Source of the DNA: Microglena sp. YARC
Taxonomy: Eukaryota > Chlorophyta > Chlorophyceae > Chlamydomonadales > Chlamydomonadaceae
Direction: 5' to 3'
NCBI GenBank assembly: GCA_022414725.1
Contig: CM039462.1
Span: forward strand, 544,385-608,384
Length of the DNA: 64,000 nt
Part shown: positions 27,270-37,800 of the stretch, piece by piece
Numbering within the stretch: position 1 is the stretch's first letter
Layout of the letters: each line of letters begins with the position of its first letter
Notes under the pieces: model-generated
The model's input: only the letters and a program-made list of their open reading frames with translations
Database searches by the model: none
Told to the model about the DNA's origin: nothing
Program-made: the position numbers and the translations under genes

Positions 27270-27929
27270 ATGTTTGAATGTCCATGCGACAATCCCGAGT
27301 GTCGTTTTAATGTGTACATGCACACGAAGATAGACATCTGCTCTTATTTCGTCAGAGCTTCAATGTTCATCCGATACTTTATGGCAATGATACTACCTGT
27401 CAAATGGATCGGTCCCCTGTCTTTTGTTTCGTCTACTGATCGAGCGCCCTATAAGAACCTAATTTGTAGAACCAACAACTACTCGCAGGAGGAGCTCTCG
27501 ATATCTAGGTATGTCAACAACAACAACAAATCTCATTCCGATAATATGTGTTGTGATCACAAATTCATCTCCGGCCCCTCTCACAACCGCATCTTATTCG
27601 CCTCCCTATCAACTCGTTTCTCTGGAAACGTAAAAGTGGACGTGACGTCTTTCTTCAGACACACCATCATAGACCCGCGATTGACTCTGCGTGCCGGCAT
27701 GCTTGTGCGCATGATCACGTGCTCGGGGAGTTATCGCATGTCTCTTTTGCTTATGGCGGTTCGGGACCCGCGGCTCTTCTGGTGTATTCTGATGCTTCCT
27801 CTCACGCAAACGCAAACAATGGACGACCAGTTTCTTCTCACACTTGTAATGGGCGACTTGTACACCGCGGAATTGGACAAGACAATGACAAAGGTTCGGG
27901 CATGGCCAACAAATGCCCATGTTCATTGA
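27270..27929 (+). CDS. Hypothetical protein, 219 aa
   Basis: Begins MFECPCDNPECRFNVY with a C-x-C-x4-C start that could bind metal, and contains a hydrophobic stretch (FVRASMFIRYFMAMILPV). The C-terminal 60 residues look like alternating strands (CSGSYRMSLLLMAVRDPRLF, QFLLTLVMGDLYTAELD). No family is recognised. It ends 35 bp before the TFIIS start on the same strand, so the two are probably transcribed as neighbours. Confidence 0.45.
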   Translation: MFECPCDNPECRFNVYMHTKIDICSYFVRASMFIRYFMAMILPVKWIGPLSFVSSTDRAPYKNLICRTNNYSQEELSISRYVNNNNKSHSDNMCCDHKFISGPSHNRILFASLSTRFSGNVKVDVTSFFRHTIIDPRLTLRAGMLVRMITCSGSYRMSLLLMAVRDPRLFWCILMLPLTQTQTMDDQFLLTLVMGDLYTAELDKTMTKVRAWPTNAHVH

Positions 27930-27964
27930 ATAAATAGTGTAAACGTTTGTCGCAAGTATGCAAA

Positions 27965-28609
27965 ATGTATGACATTGAGAAGATGGAGGATGTGCAAGTA
28001 CAGTCTCTTGAAAGCCAGAAACAATGGCACTCTCTACGTGACCAGGCTCGTACTTACCTTCACGACGTAATGACAATTGTAGCATCCCGTGATTGTGTGG
28101 ACAACAAGTATATTCGCGAGATGGAGACGGCTGTCTTCAACCGAACATTGGAGAAGTGCGATGCTTTGAACGTTACGCGAAGTTGGAGCAACCCGTTGTT
28201 TATTTCTGTGTACTGTTCTGTGCTCCGGTTCGTACTCTCCAACATCGACTCTTCGTGCTACGTGGAAAACCACGCGCTCTCTCAGAGACTTTCGTTTTTG
28301 GTCGATAACAAGCCGGACAACAACAAGACTGGTTCCGTTGTCTCGCCGCATCTCCGTCCGCGCGACATTCCTTTTCTGCGTGCTGAGGACGCCTTACCTC
28401 TTCTCTGGAACGACATCATTCTCCGCTCACGTGAGCGTGATCAGTACATCATGAACGCTCGTCCTAACGCAACGACGGACCAGTTCAAGTGCGCCCGCTG
28501 TAAGCAGCGTCAGTGCTCTTACGTGGAGGTACAGACGCGGTCGTGCGACGAGCCGGCTTCCATTTTCGTGACGTGCCATGGCTGCGGCAATCGATGGCGC
28601 ATAGGGTAG
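27965..28609 (+). CDS. Transcription elongation factor TFIIS
   Basis: About 214 residues from the ATG at 27965 (MYDIEKMEDV). The C-terminal zinc ribbon is diagnostic: FKCARCKQRQCSYVEVQTRS, the invariant acidic DE pair in CDEPAS, then VTCHGCGNRW. The four zinc cysteines are present and the DE pair is the part that enters the polymerase funnel to stimulate cleavage of stalled RNA. The preceding domain carries a helical linker (DIPFLRAEDALPLLWNDIIL). Viral TFIIS proteins are usually of this size and lack domain I. It should act with the RNA polymerase whose largest subunit is encoded at 34825-40998. Confidence 0.92.
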   Translation: MYDIEKMEDVQVQSLESQKQWHSLRDQARTYLHDVMTIVASRDCVDNKYIREMETAVFNRTLEKCDALNVTRSWSNPLFISVYCSVLRFVLSNIDSSCYVENHALSQRLSFLVDNKPDNNKTGSVVSPHLRPRDIPFLRAEDALPLLWNDIILRSRERDQYIMNARPNATTDQFKCARCKQRQCSYVEVQTRSCDEPASIFVTCHGCGNRWRIG

Positions 28610-28844
28610 TTGTTGTATCACTGGGTATCAAAAGAACACGGTGTCTTTGTTTATTGACGTGCAATGCGTCATGTAAGGCGGTTTCTTTGCTGGACATCTG
28701 TCGCCGCCTTATTGTTTATTGTTGCTGGGCGTCTGTCGACGCCTTGTTGTTTATGTTCCGTCGAGTGTAGAGAATGGCCTGAAAATCAAAAAAGTTTTCA
28801 AAGGAACATGTAAAGATACATCCGTGTGAGTGCGCGCTTCTGTG

Positions 28845-29431
28845 ATGATTAAGACAGTTCTTGTGCGTATCCTCTTCGTCATGCTCCCTGCCTTAGTGAT
28901 CGTGGGCCTTCACACTTACCTATTGCGAAAATCGAATGAATTATCCACCGTGCCTAATCTGGTGATTCATAAATTGAATTCGATCATGAGATCCATCCTA
29001 TCATGGTTCCACACCATGACTTTGGTGGACAAGGAATCTACCAATGGTTCCAATCTACAAATGGTTCTTCCGAGAAATCTACTAAGGAATCTTTAGAGAA
29101 ATCTCCAGAGAAATCTTCAGAGAAATCAAGTGCGATAACGGAGGGGTTTGACGAGGAGAATGTGTTGGATTCCTCAGATGTCCGACTATCCTCAAAATCT
29201 GAGTACGGTGTGGTCGCTTTTGACGAGCATGCGTCTTCCGATCTCACCGACAGAGACTTCGATCGCTTACCGGCCATGTTCAATGAGATGCGTGAACGAA
29301 GCAAAAAATTCCGAAAGAAAAACGATTGGGTGTCCTCTCTAATCCAGAAAAGGCAGATGGAGGAGGTTGCGCTTGCATGTTCGACGATTCGTAAGTGCGA
29401 GTCTTCGCATGTGCGAGAAAGGCGAATATAA
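28845..29431 (+). CDS. Single-pass membrane protein with Ser/Glu/Lys repeats (frameshifted)
   Basis: ATG at 28845. An N-terminal membrane span (VRILFVMLPALVIVGLHTYL) begins a frame that stops at 29096. The overlapping frame (29003-29431) carries repeats of about four residues (EKSTKESLEKSPEKSSEKSS) and a charged helical tail (MFNEMRERSKKFRKKNDWVS). A one-base loss near 29070, inside a duplicated TCTACCAATGGTTC stretch, would explain the split. I therefore treat it as one gene of about 195 residues. Function unknown. Confidence 0.45.
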
Positions 29432-29497
29432 ATCATGAGTGAACAGAAACAAACATGATGATAACTTCGAAAACGGTTACAGTTGCCGTGTTGAAGC

Positions 29498-29695
29498 GTG
29501 CTCGCTACCGTGTGGTACATACACCGCCCCGTTGCTGACAAGAGAGTAGCGACGCTGATGATCATCGGAACGGCATGGATCCTCTTTACAAGCACTCGTG
29601 ATTTCCAGGAAAAATCGAACGATGATCAAAAATCGAATGATCAAAAATCGAATGATCAAAAATCGAATGATCAAAAATCTAATGATCAAAACTAA
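29498..29695 (+). CDS. Small membrane protein with KSNDQ repeats
   Basis: 65 codons. A hydrophobic segment (ATLMIIGTAWILFTS) is followed by FQEKSNDD and four KSNDQ pentapeptides, encoded by 15-bp DNA repeats between 29630 and 29690. The stop overlaps the next ATG (TAATG), typical of tightly packed viral genes. No family. Confidence 0.45.
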   Translation: MLATVWYIHRPVADKRVATLMIIGTAWILFTSTRDFQEKSNDDQKSNDQKSNDQKSNDQKSNDQN

Positions 29696-30186
29696 TGATG
29701 CGACAGATCGAAGTAATAAATAATGCATCTTCTTCATCTCTTCACTTGCGGGGTCATTTGTACACGTGTTTGAACCACCTTCCATCCCGCATTCCCCGAT
29801 TGCGTAACGCATGTCCTCGTCGTTTAGCCGATGCTGTCAAATCTCTGGAAGTGTTCTTCCAGAAGGCTGACAAGGCTTTGATGCAAAAGAAGAAGCTGAT
29901 GTTCCTTGACCGCCACATACAAACCCTACGTGACTTACGAGCAGATGCATTGAATGCGCTGCACTCTTTGCACTTTGCGACAACTACAGAGAAACAGCGT
30001 AAGCACCTGTACAAGTGTGTGCAGGTTGCGAGATTGGAAAGCTTGAGAACGTTGTCTGCGATTGTTGTCAAACATAACCATAATAGTTCTTCATCTGTAT
30101 CATCAATCACACCTATGTCCCTTCATCTCGGAGGGCCGTCCGCGCATGATCCTACACGCGAGACCCACACGGCCGTGTTTTTGTAA
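29695..30186 (+). CDS. Helical protein, 163 aa, weak resemblance to Avd-type four-helix bundles
   Basis: Starts MMRQIEVINNASSSSLHLRG. Residues 18-118 are predicted as four long amphipathic helices (LYTCLNHLPSRIPRL, RLADAVKSLEVFFQKADKAL, LMFLDRHIQTLRDLRADALN, LYKCVQVARLESLRTL), ending in a Ser-rich low-complexity tail. The helix lengths and the basic Pro-Arg patch before helix 2 recall the Avd accessory proteins of diversity-generating retroelements. No reverse transcriptase or template/variable repeat is visible, and four-helix bundles are common, so I keep this as hypothetical. Confidence 0.5.
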   Translation: MMRQIEVINNASSSSLHLRGHLYTCLNHLPSRIPRLRNACPRRLADAVKSLEVFFQKADKALMQKKKLMFLDRHIQTLRDLRADALNALHSLHFATTTEKQRKHLYKCVQVARLESLRTLSAIVVKHNHNSSSSVSSITPMSLHLGGPSAHDPTRETHTAVFL

Positions 30187-30243
30187 CGTTTCTGCAGATT
30201 CATTCTTCCTTGATGCACCTTTCGCAGAGAATAAGAAGCAGAC

Positions 30244-30594
30244 CTAGATGTTCCCATACGGCCGACCGTCTGCTTGTGTGAGCGTCTGCCACCTGGAGCG
30301 TATGATATCCACGATCTTGAAGTCGAACTTCATGTCCATGAAGTCCATGTTATCCACGTTTTCTTCTTCGATCGGGGTTTCTAAGAAAAACTTGTCGTCG
30401 CGAGATTTGATGTATTTCCCGTATGGAATCATAACGTATTCGTTGAAATAGCGATACGGCGCTCTAGCATCAAAGGAAGACATCAACGTAACCCCTTGCT
30501 TGAATAGGGTGTAGTCGTACATGTCGGACAGAATCCCATCCAGATCCGACAGGAAGTCTGCCGTCTTCAAATTGAACAACACCAACGAAGACAT
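30244..30594 (-). CDS. Hypothetical protein, 116 aa
   Basis: Reads MSSLVLFNLKTADFLSDLDG, with YRYFNEYVMIPYGKYIKSRD and a KFFLET segment, ending with a helical WQTLTQADGRPYGNI tail. No membrane span. The composition looks like a conserved soluble viral protein, but I cannot name a family. It is convergent with the gene ending at 30186. Confidence 0.5.
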   Translation of the reverse strand: MSSLVLFNLKTADFLSDLDGILSDMYDYTLFKQGVTLMSSFDARAPYRYFNEYVMIPYGKYIKSRDDKFFLETPIEEENVDNMDFMDMKFDFKIVDIIRSRWQTLTQADGRPYGNI

Positions 30595-30664
30595 TCTTTC
30601 AAGTTCTTCGAACCTTCGAAGTTTTGATCCTTACACAGTTAAGACTCCAAAGTCTTTATGTGTC

Positions 30665-31243
30665 TCATGACTGGCACTGTTGTTGAAACTGTTTTGCTTC
30701 GATATCTCTCTCCCTTACCATCTTCTCGATCACGTCCCCCCCCCCATTCCCAACCACCGCCGATGCAGCGGCGCTCAAGTGCTGCTGTGAAGAGGAGAAC
30801 GCAGGGAATCCCCCTGACACTGGATCAATCGCATCCAGAGAAAGAAACCTGCAGCTGCTGGTGGACATCTGCGAGTTGTGCGCTCCATCGTCCAGGAACG
30901 ACATGCTCTCGTACTCCCTTGAGAGGTCCGACGCAGTCATCAAATCGGAATCCACAGGCTCCACCACAGCGTCCTTGGCGGACGCGACAAAGTCGATGAT
31001 GTCATTCTCCCCGCGTATAATACCCGCGTCACTAGTGATGATCATGGGCACACTGTCCACACACGACGGGATCGACGCTTGCCGCCCGTCAACACAGACG
31101 AACAGGAACCGCGAACGCGTGTCGGTCCTGCGAATGGCCCCTATCACTATGCTACTTATGTGGCAGTGCTTGCTATAGAATAGGAGGTTGCGAGAGAGGT
31201 TCGGTGGGAGGCGAACGTATGAAGAAGAAGAATTAGACATCAT
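30665..31243 (-). CDS. Thioredoxin-fold protein (glutaredoxin-like)
   Basis: About 192 residues from MMSNSSSSYVRLP. The first 90 residues fit a thioredoxin fold: strand NLLFYSKHC, a CHIS active-site-like motif, strand SRFLFVCVD, then VPMIITSDAG with the expected cis-Pro after Val, and a closing helix DIIDFVASAK. Only one active-site Cys is present (C-x-x-S), so a monothiol or non-redox role is more likely. The C-terminal 100 residues are Ser-rich and end in a charged helix. Such proteins are frequent in giant virions, where they support disulphide-rich structures. Confidence 0.5.
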   Translation of the reverse strand: MMSNSSSSYVRLPPNLSRNLLFYSKHCHISSIVIGAIRRTDTRSRFLFVCVDGRQASIPSCVDSVPMIITSDAGIIRGENDIIDFVASAKDAVVEPVDSDLMTASDLSREYESMSFLDDGAHNSQMSTSSCRFLSLDAIDPVSGGFPAFSSSQQHLSAAASAVVGNGGGDVIEKMVRERDIEAKQFQQQCQS

Positions 31244-31321
31244 GAGGGTATGCAAAGAATGACGAAGAATTTAAAGTGAATGGAACACTTAAATGACACT
31301 TGTTTGAACGAATGTGTAAAT

Positions 31322-32979
31322 TCACTGGATCTTCAATCCGTGGTCCGCCGGCAAACCCATTTTCTTAACCAACTTCGCATTTACTGGACAAGCGGAGATT
31401 GTATTCACGCCCAAGGAGGCGAACATCTCATACACAAACGGGACCAGCTCATTGCTTTTCCACCCCAACCGCTTCATCTGAGCTTTGTAAAACCCTATCG
31501 ACGCGATGAATGTCTTGCAAGTAGCGTGAGGGGAAACAGGGGGGGGGGGCGGCGGCAGTTCATAGGTATACGCAGGTCGCAAAACGATCGGCATCTTCTC
31601 GCGGTCGATAAGGTCTCGCAAGACTCGTTCCTCGGACATGGCCAATACCATAAGCGCACGCCCCTTAGCCCCCCCGCGACCTGTGCGGCCCACACGGTGC
31701 GCAACCTGCGCGTTGTCAGGCGCAATCCCGAGCTGAAGAACAAGCGTCACCCCCGAAACGTCGAGTCCCCTAGCGAAAACGTCGGTGGCCACTATAGCTG
31801 CAGGTGGTTTCGCATTCTTGAAGTCCGAGACAGCGCGACTGCGCTGTCCCTGAGAGAGCCGCGAGTGAATCTCGAACACACTCGTGCCAGCATCCTTGTA
31901 GGAACGCAAAATGGACGCCAGTGTGGACGCCATCGCAGCGGTCGGAACGAAGATAACGGTAAGACCATCCTTTTCGCTAAGGAATTCCTCGCGTATGACA
32001 GGCACCATTTGGTCTGCGCGGACGAGCACGGCCTCCTGCTTCACATTCGCGTTGTGTGCCGCTCCGGCAGATCCTTGAGCCTCGCTCGCCCCCGCGTTCA
32101 AGAAGGTGTCGTCCCCCTTTAGAAGAGACCTGGAAAGTTCCTGCACATCCTTGGACGCCGTGGCCGTAAACAACAACGTCTGTCTCTCGGGATTGGCCAT
32201 GGCAGCTGCCACCTTCATGACCACTGGTCTGAATCCTGGGTCTAGCAGGCGGTCCACCTCGTCCAGCACTAGCACACGTCCGTGCTTTGCAAGCCCTTCG
32301 CTGAATCCAGGGGTACTTTGCATGTGTTCCATGAGCCGACCCGGTGTGACGACCGCAACTATCCTCTCGCCCCGGAGTGCCGCATCGTTGAGTGCTGACC
32401 TGTCGCCTGCTGTAGAACGGACGCCGCCCACCAGCGCATGGACGCTCAGCGACTTAGGGCACCGCGCTAGCAGGCGCCTCGCCTGCTCTAGCGTTTGTTC
32501 TGCGAGCTCGCGCGCCGGCGAGACGATCACCGCTGCCACGAGGAGGGTTTTTTGTTGGTGGACCCTGTTGCTACAGTATTCTTACTATCCAAGAGTCTCG
32601 TTAGGAGCGGGAGGAGGAACCCGATAGTCTTGCCTGTGCCTGTGCCTGCGCGCACGAGCATGTCATGGCCGTTGATGAGCGCCTGCATGTACATGGACTG
32701 AGCGGTAGACATCATCTTGTACTTGAAGTCATCGTGAAGGGATTCAAGAGCGCACTTGGAGACTCCATCAAGATCCGAGAACATAGTGCGGGAGGCAAAT
32801 GATGATGATGTCGCTCCATTTGTCCTTGCTAATGAAGCACCATTGGGCAATGGGGTCGCCTTATTTGCATTTGTCTTTGCACGTGTTTTCTTCGGCACCG
32901 AGACTGCTGACTTTGGTACCGCTTTCTTTTTTGCAACACGGGGGGGTGCAGAAGCTTTACTGTTATTCGAGACGACCAT
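31322..32979 (-). CDS. DEAD-box (DEVD) RNA helicase, split by one frameshift
   Basis: Start chosen at MVVSNNSKAS (32979), the first ATG past an AT-rich leader; an ATG at 33060 is possible. After a Lys/Ala-rich tail come motif I AGTGTGKT (in the upstream frame), then in the downstream frame (31322-32539) motif Ia PARELAEQ, TPGRL, motif II DEVD in place of DEAD, motif III TAT, IFVP, ATDVFARGLD and motif VI HRVGRTGR. A six-A run near 32549 accounts for the frame change. These helicases unwind RNA or remodel RNA-protein complexes. The C-terminal extension is about 100 residues. Giant viruses often carry one alongside their transcription genes. Confidence 0.85.
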
Positions 32980-33100
32980 GATACTTGTTGTAATAATTGA
33001 ACACATTATAAGAAAAAATCTGTAGTTTTGGGCTTTTGATTTTCCGAAAAGAAACCACATTACTCGTGCCTGTTTGCATCATCATCGCATGCACCGTTTA

Positions 33101-33202
33101 CAGTCAACGGAATACTAAAATGAAACCGCTTTCTACATCATAAGGTTACACCGTAAGGTGTGCCGTACACGAAGCGGTTTCATTTTAGTATTCCGTTGAC
33201 TG
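33101..33202. mobile_element. 102-bp MITE, transposon A family
   Basis: Flanked by TA at 33099-33100 and 33203-33204. The two ends are perfect inverted copies: CAGTCAACGGAATACTAAAA on the left and its complement on the right. The centre contains GGTTACACCGTAAGGTGT. It is made of two copies of the Fanzor-side terminus of transposon A. Confidence 0.85.
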
Positions 33203-33281
33203 TAGCTGTATGTGTAATCATTGAACAGATAATAAGAACTGTTGCCATGAGTCAAATGAGATTGTCAGGGTGGAAAACGGG

Positions 33282-33404
33282 ATGTACAATGATCCACACG
33301 CGATGTACAGAGATATCGAGCTCGTCATCCGAGAAATGAAAGCAACCCCGTATATGCTTGAGTTCATGCCCTACATCGACGATTACATGGCCTTGTTCTT
33401 TTGA
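33282..33404 (+). CDS. Small ORF, 40 aa
   Basis: MYNDPHAMYRDIELVIREMK and an aromatic tail DDYMALFF. The frame is open a little upstream but without an ATG, so it may be the end of a decayed gene. No family. Between 33405 and 33801 I see nothing else I can support. Confidence 0.25.
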   Translation: MYNDPHAMYRDIELVIREMKATPYMLEFMPYIDDYMALFF

Positions 33405-33801
33405 AGCCATGCTAACAACTCCGGAGGAAGAAGAAGTGTTGGCAATTCAAATAAAAATGAAGAGTTGACGATTGCTTTCCCGGAAAGCTGCCGCCGCCAC
33501 CGCGTGTGTGTGGACGAGGATGATGATGACTGGACAGTCATATTGGAGTACCCTCAGCTCGTAGCAGAGCTTGGATGACAACATCCGTCCAAAGGCGTGG
33601 CGCCCTTCATCAAGCATGGAAATTGGAAGTGTGTAAGGCGGCCTGTGCACACGTATGGTGATGCATCATAAAATGGCGTTCGAAAAACATCCAAAAACAC
33701 TGTGCAAACCTAATGCGTCTTTCATAGGCGGCCCGGGCAGCATGGTTCTGCTCCAGAAAAGCATCCAGTTCGGCGTCCCCTGCGTCCATGGTTTATACTA
33801 C

Positions 33802-34005
33802 AGTTGTTCTCAAATAAAGTGGGACACACCTTATACTCATCCAGACTGCAGATCGTTGCGTTTGGCAACTTTGGGGGGTCTCGACTTTGTATATTACAAA
33901 CATTCCTCAAAAAATATTTGTAGTGAACCACGGACCTGTATCTGGTTTCAGGGGATATCTATAAAATTATACAGAGTGTCCCAAAATTATTTGAGAACAA
34001 ATGTA
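33802..34005. mobile_element. MITE, family C (TTGTTCTCAAAT termini)
   Basis: About 200 bp with inverted ends: TTGTTCTCAAATAAAGTGGG at one side and CCCAAAATTATTTGAGAACA at the other. The interior includes ATTTGTAGTGAACCACGGACC, also found at 58655-58690. The termini resemble those of Tc1/mariner/IS630 elements of algae. Lone ends occur at 8811 and 58735. Confidence 0.65.
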
Positions 34006-34017
34006 TACACGGTGATA

Positions 34018-34288
34018 CGCAGATGTCTGCAAGCTGCTGATGGATCCTGCGGTGGCTGGTCCTGAGTCCAGGACCCGGGCGAACTCTAGCGAAAGCAAGG
34101 CCTTGTGGGCGGCTGCCACGGCAGGTCACGCAAATGTATGCAAGCTGCTGATGGATCCAGTGGTGGCTGGACTTGAGTTCAGGGCCCGGGCGAACTCCGA
34201 CAACAGCTGGCACTTGCTTGTGGCTGCCAAGGCAGGTCACGCAGATGTCTGCAAGCTGCTGATGGATCCAGAGTCAACGGAATACTAA
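34018..34288 (+). pseudogene. Ankyrin-repeat gene fragment truncated by a transposon end
   Basis: One frame encodes at least two and a half ankyrin units: ADVCKLLMDPAVAG, ALWAAATAGHANVCKLLMD, LLVAAKAGHADVCKLLMD. There is no start codon of its own, as the left side runs into the family C MITE. It ends in ESTEY-stop, which is read from a transposon A terminus (34271-34300). Ankyrin proteins are very common in giant viruses as host-interaction factors. Confidence 0.65.
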
Positions 34289-34300
34289 AATGAAACCGCT
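34271..34300. repeat. Solo terminus of transposon A family
   Basis: GAGTCAACGGAATACTAAAA followed by TGAAACCGCTTCGTGTAC. It equals the left terminus of the 102-bp and 336-bp MITEs, but no matching right terminus follows. Confidence 0.7.
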
Positions 34301-34349
34301 TCGTGTACCGGAGTGGACAACGGTGAAAGGAAATGTTTTACACGTACAG

Positions 34350-34634
34350 TCAATCTCCCATCATTTTGGCTATCTGTAAAGAAATCAAGTAGTATTCTTT
34401 ATGATACTCATCATATATTTCCAGCATTTCTTCGGTTGGGTTTGCTTCTGTCATCAATATGATATGATTTTTTCTATCGTACAACTCTTCGCGTCGGGCT
34501 TGTAAATCATATAGAATCTTATCCATTATCCCATTGACGCGTTTGTTTACACCACCGAACGAGATTGCGTCGTAAACAGATAGATACGAACCAATTTCAG
34601 AAATGATTTCTACAGGTAGTGATCTCCAAGACAT
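34350..34634 (-). CDS. F-box protein
   Basis: 94 residues from MSWRSLPVEIISEIGSYLS. The first 40 residues are a canonical F-box (LPVEII, then YLSVYDAISFGGVNKRVNGI). A helical tail without an obvious substrate-binding domain follows. F-box proteins recruit targets to SCF ubiquitin ligases through Skp1. Giant viruses use them to redirect host protein turnover. A start upstream at 34652 would need a TTG codon. Confidence 0.7.
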   Translation of the reverse strand: MSWRSLPVEIISEIGSYLSVYDAISFGGVNKRVNGIMDKILYDLQARREELYDRKNHIILMTEANPTEEMLEIYDEYHKEYYLISLQIAKMMGD

Positions 34635-34824
34635 CTTCAGGGATTTCGTCAAACGGAACTATGGACAGATTAAATTGATTCGTTTTAAACTATTGAGGTG
34701 TTTACACTTCATTTGAGTTTTAGTGGACGATGCTTGAGCAACGAGTACATGTACATGTATGATGAGTGAGCGTCATTGTACCCTGTTTCCCCGACTGTAG
34801 ACTTGCTCGACGATCACGTGTTTT

Positions 34825-37800
34825 TTACTCGATATCGAGACTGTCCTGCTCGAGCATCATCGCAGTAGAGGCTTTCCGCATTCGTTGGGGATGTTCGTCT
34901 GCACCGGCGGCGCCGGAAACTGTGCCAGAAGCGTTGTCGGCGTCGAGGGTGATGATGATGCCCTCCATCGCAGTAGGTGGTGCGTTGACAGTGAGGAGTG
35001 GCGCAGCCACGCGGCCCGTTGGGACAGTAGTAGGTGGAACAGTTGTAACGGGGGGATCCTATGTGCCACAACATGCACGTTGCTCAAGACGTTGGAGGCT
35101 CTCAGTCTTTCCTCGTCTAAAAAAACCTGAGTGTCTCCAGTGCCGCATGGCGCGATCTGACCGACAATAGTGTTGGCCGATACGCCGTTCATACGGTCGA
35201 ACTCGCTAAAGACACCGGCGTTGATGAGCATCTTCTCGCTCTGCTCGAAGCTGCACTTGGCAAGAGGACCGAGTTCGCCTCGGTTGTTGATACCGTGTCG
35301 GTCGACGCTCATGAAGAAGCCACGGTTAGTCATCGTATCGCCTAGAAGGGCGAGGTGGCGGTGGTTGAGTGGGAGGTCGCCGAGCACGTTTCGGATCTCC
35401 TCAATGAGGGCGGTGCGTGCCGCCTCGATGCCTAGCACGTTCATTATCTCAAAGACGTCGTTCGTGCGCGCGCGCCTGCCGTCGATCATTTCGTTGCTGA
35501 GTACCTCGACCAGATTAGACCCGGCGGTGAGGATGCTCCAGGTGTCGTTCTTGACAAACGAGTCAGTGAGAGGGTCGAACCGTTTGAGTCCCTTGTGCAG
35601 GCTTCGCTAGAACAGCCTTGGAGATACCGACGACACCCTTGATCACGCACGCCTCCATCATGCTCTGGTGGAGCGCCTTGACATCCGTGAGGAGGTCCTC
35701 GTCCCCAGAGGATGTGCTGAGACGCACGCGGCATACGAGTTCGCGTGCATTGTCGTCCGCCAAGATGCAAGAGACGTTCTCGCCGTACATGTTTCCGAGC
35801 GCGACCTCGACGTCGATCATGCGCACGTTGCACTCAAGCATCCTCTCACGGTCGAGTTCCAGACGCATAAGCCAGGGCGAACTTTGGCCACCGTCATTAT
35901 TATTGACGAGCAGACAGTACTTCTTGTGGAAGGCGAGGAGACCGTGGTCCGCCAACACAACGCTGCGCTCATCGTCGTGAGGGTCGAAGTAGATCGCGCT
36001 AGACCGGACAACATCCTTCAAAAGAGTGGTCTGGATGTCAGACATGACATCCTTTGCGCGTTCGATGCTGGCGCTGTGCTCAGGACGCAACTGAAGGGCC
36101 ATGGTAGGAGTCTTGATCTTCTTGGTCATACTGAGAAGCTCGCGAAGGCGAGGAACACCCGATGTGGCAGCAGTAGCGGCTTGCTGACCCGCTACATGGA
36201 ACGAGTTCAGGGTCAGCTGCGTGCACGGCTCGCCGATGCTCTGTGCGGCAACGATACCGACCATTTCCCCGGGAGTCGCAATGGCCTTACGGAACTCGCG
36301 GAGGATCTCAGACGACACCCTCGCGAGCGCGGAGCGAGTCATGTGGAAGCGGCGCATGAGAACCTTGGGAGAGAGGAAGGATCGAAGAAGGATAGGGGGC
36401 CACCGTCGTTGAAACAGGTCCTGGTGGCGCTCCTCCTGCATACAAACCATAGCGGATATCAGATCGTCTATCGTGTCAAGGATGGAGTCGGGGCCGGCGA
36501 GTTCGTCAGTAGCTGACTTGGCGCCGAGCAGAGCGGAGCTATCCTCGACGATGCGAGAGAAGTTCACAGGATACGTAATGGGAACGTCCTCGCTACGCCC
36601 GTGGCAAAGAGTCTCGATCACGAAGCGACGGTCATCCACAAGCTGCTTGAAGTGAGTCACTAGACGAGCTAGGGTTGAGGCGCTAGGAGGGGATCCGAGG
36701 GGGTCAAGCTCAAGAACCTCTTCACGGGTGGCGAGAAGGTACTCAGGGCGCATGTCTGCAGGGGAGGCAAGAGTCATGTACGGAAGAGAGTGGAACTCCA
36801 GACTAGTCGCGTTCATGCCGTCCTCACCGTAAAGGAACTGGACAACGTGACCGTTGGCGTTACGGACAGTGCGGTCGTGGTGGACCTTGCAATCCTCCAT
36901 GGCCTTGATAAGCTTACGCTGAATATATCCTGTATCCGAAGTATCACGGCTACCAAGACCGTTCGCCACTATGAAGTTGAGCGTGGACGGGACTGTGACG
37001 TCGTAGAGCTTGGGGTGATCCTCGACACCAATGATGTCGATGGACTTGATCGGGTCCAGCACGACGTCGTTATGCTCCTTGTAGTTGGCGTGTGACTCCG
37101 CCGCTTTCATTGTCTTCAGGCGGTGTTTCTTATCCGGGTGGACGAGTTCGAGGGTGTCTGCCAGTTTGCGAGCCCACTGAGCGCGAACAGACAGTGTATG
37201 CATGGGTGCGATGTCCTTGGTCCCGATGTTGTTGGTCTTCTGCACTGTGGTGGAGATCTTCCCAAACACTCCCAAGCGGTTGCAGAGCATCGAGATGCCC
37301 TCGGTCAAACGACGGGACACGAAGAAGAAGAAACTTCGCCCACTTGGAGACACACCCATCGCCGGAGATGTAACCGCTTAGGAGCCCCCTGACGAAATCC
37401 AGAGGGGCAATGTACGCAATGTCTGGACGTGCTTGTTGCGGGAGCCGTGTCCCACGAATAGGTCGAGGAAGCGTGCCAGCAGGGACGAGTAGCCGAACAT
37501 AGTGAATGAGGTGCCCAGATCGTTTGTGTTTCGCGCAAGCCGCGTCTTCAACCCCAGCTTGCTCGTGAACCACTCCTCCACAAAGTCTTGGACACCCTTC
37601 TCGTTCTTGCTGATGCCCACCACACCGGACTTTTCGCACGTGTGGCCGTCCGCGAGGTACAGACCGACAAAGACGCCGAACTCGAAGTCGAGCTCGAACC
37701 TTGCGGGAATGTGGCCGTGGCATCGCGAGGCGTGGAAAGGGTACACGCACCCGTCCTTGATGTTGTCCGTCTCTGAGCGACCTGCAGAGATGAGAAGGAG

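Noticed and set aside
30658..30999. Plus-strand 113-codon ORF
   Set aside because: It is antisense to the thioredoxin-fold protein and low-complexity; no family features.
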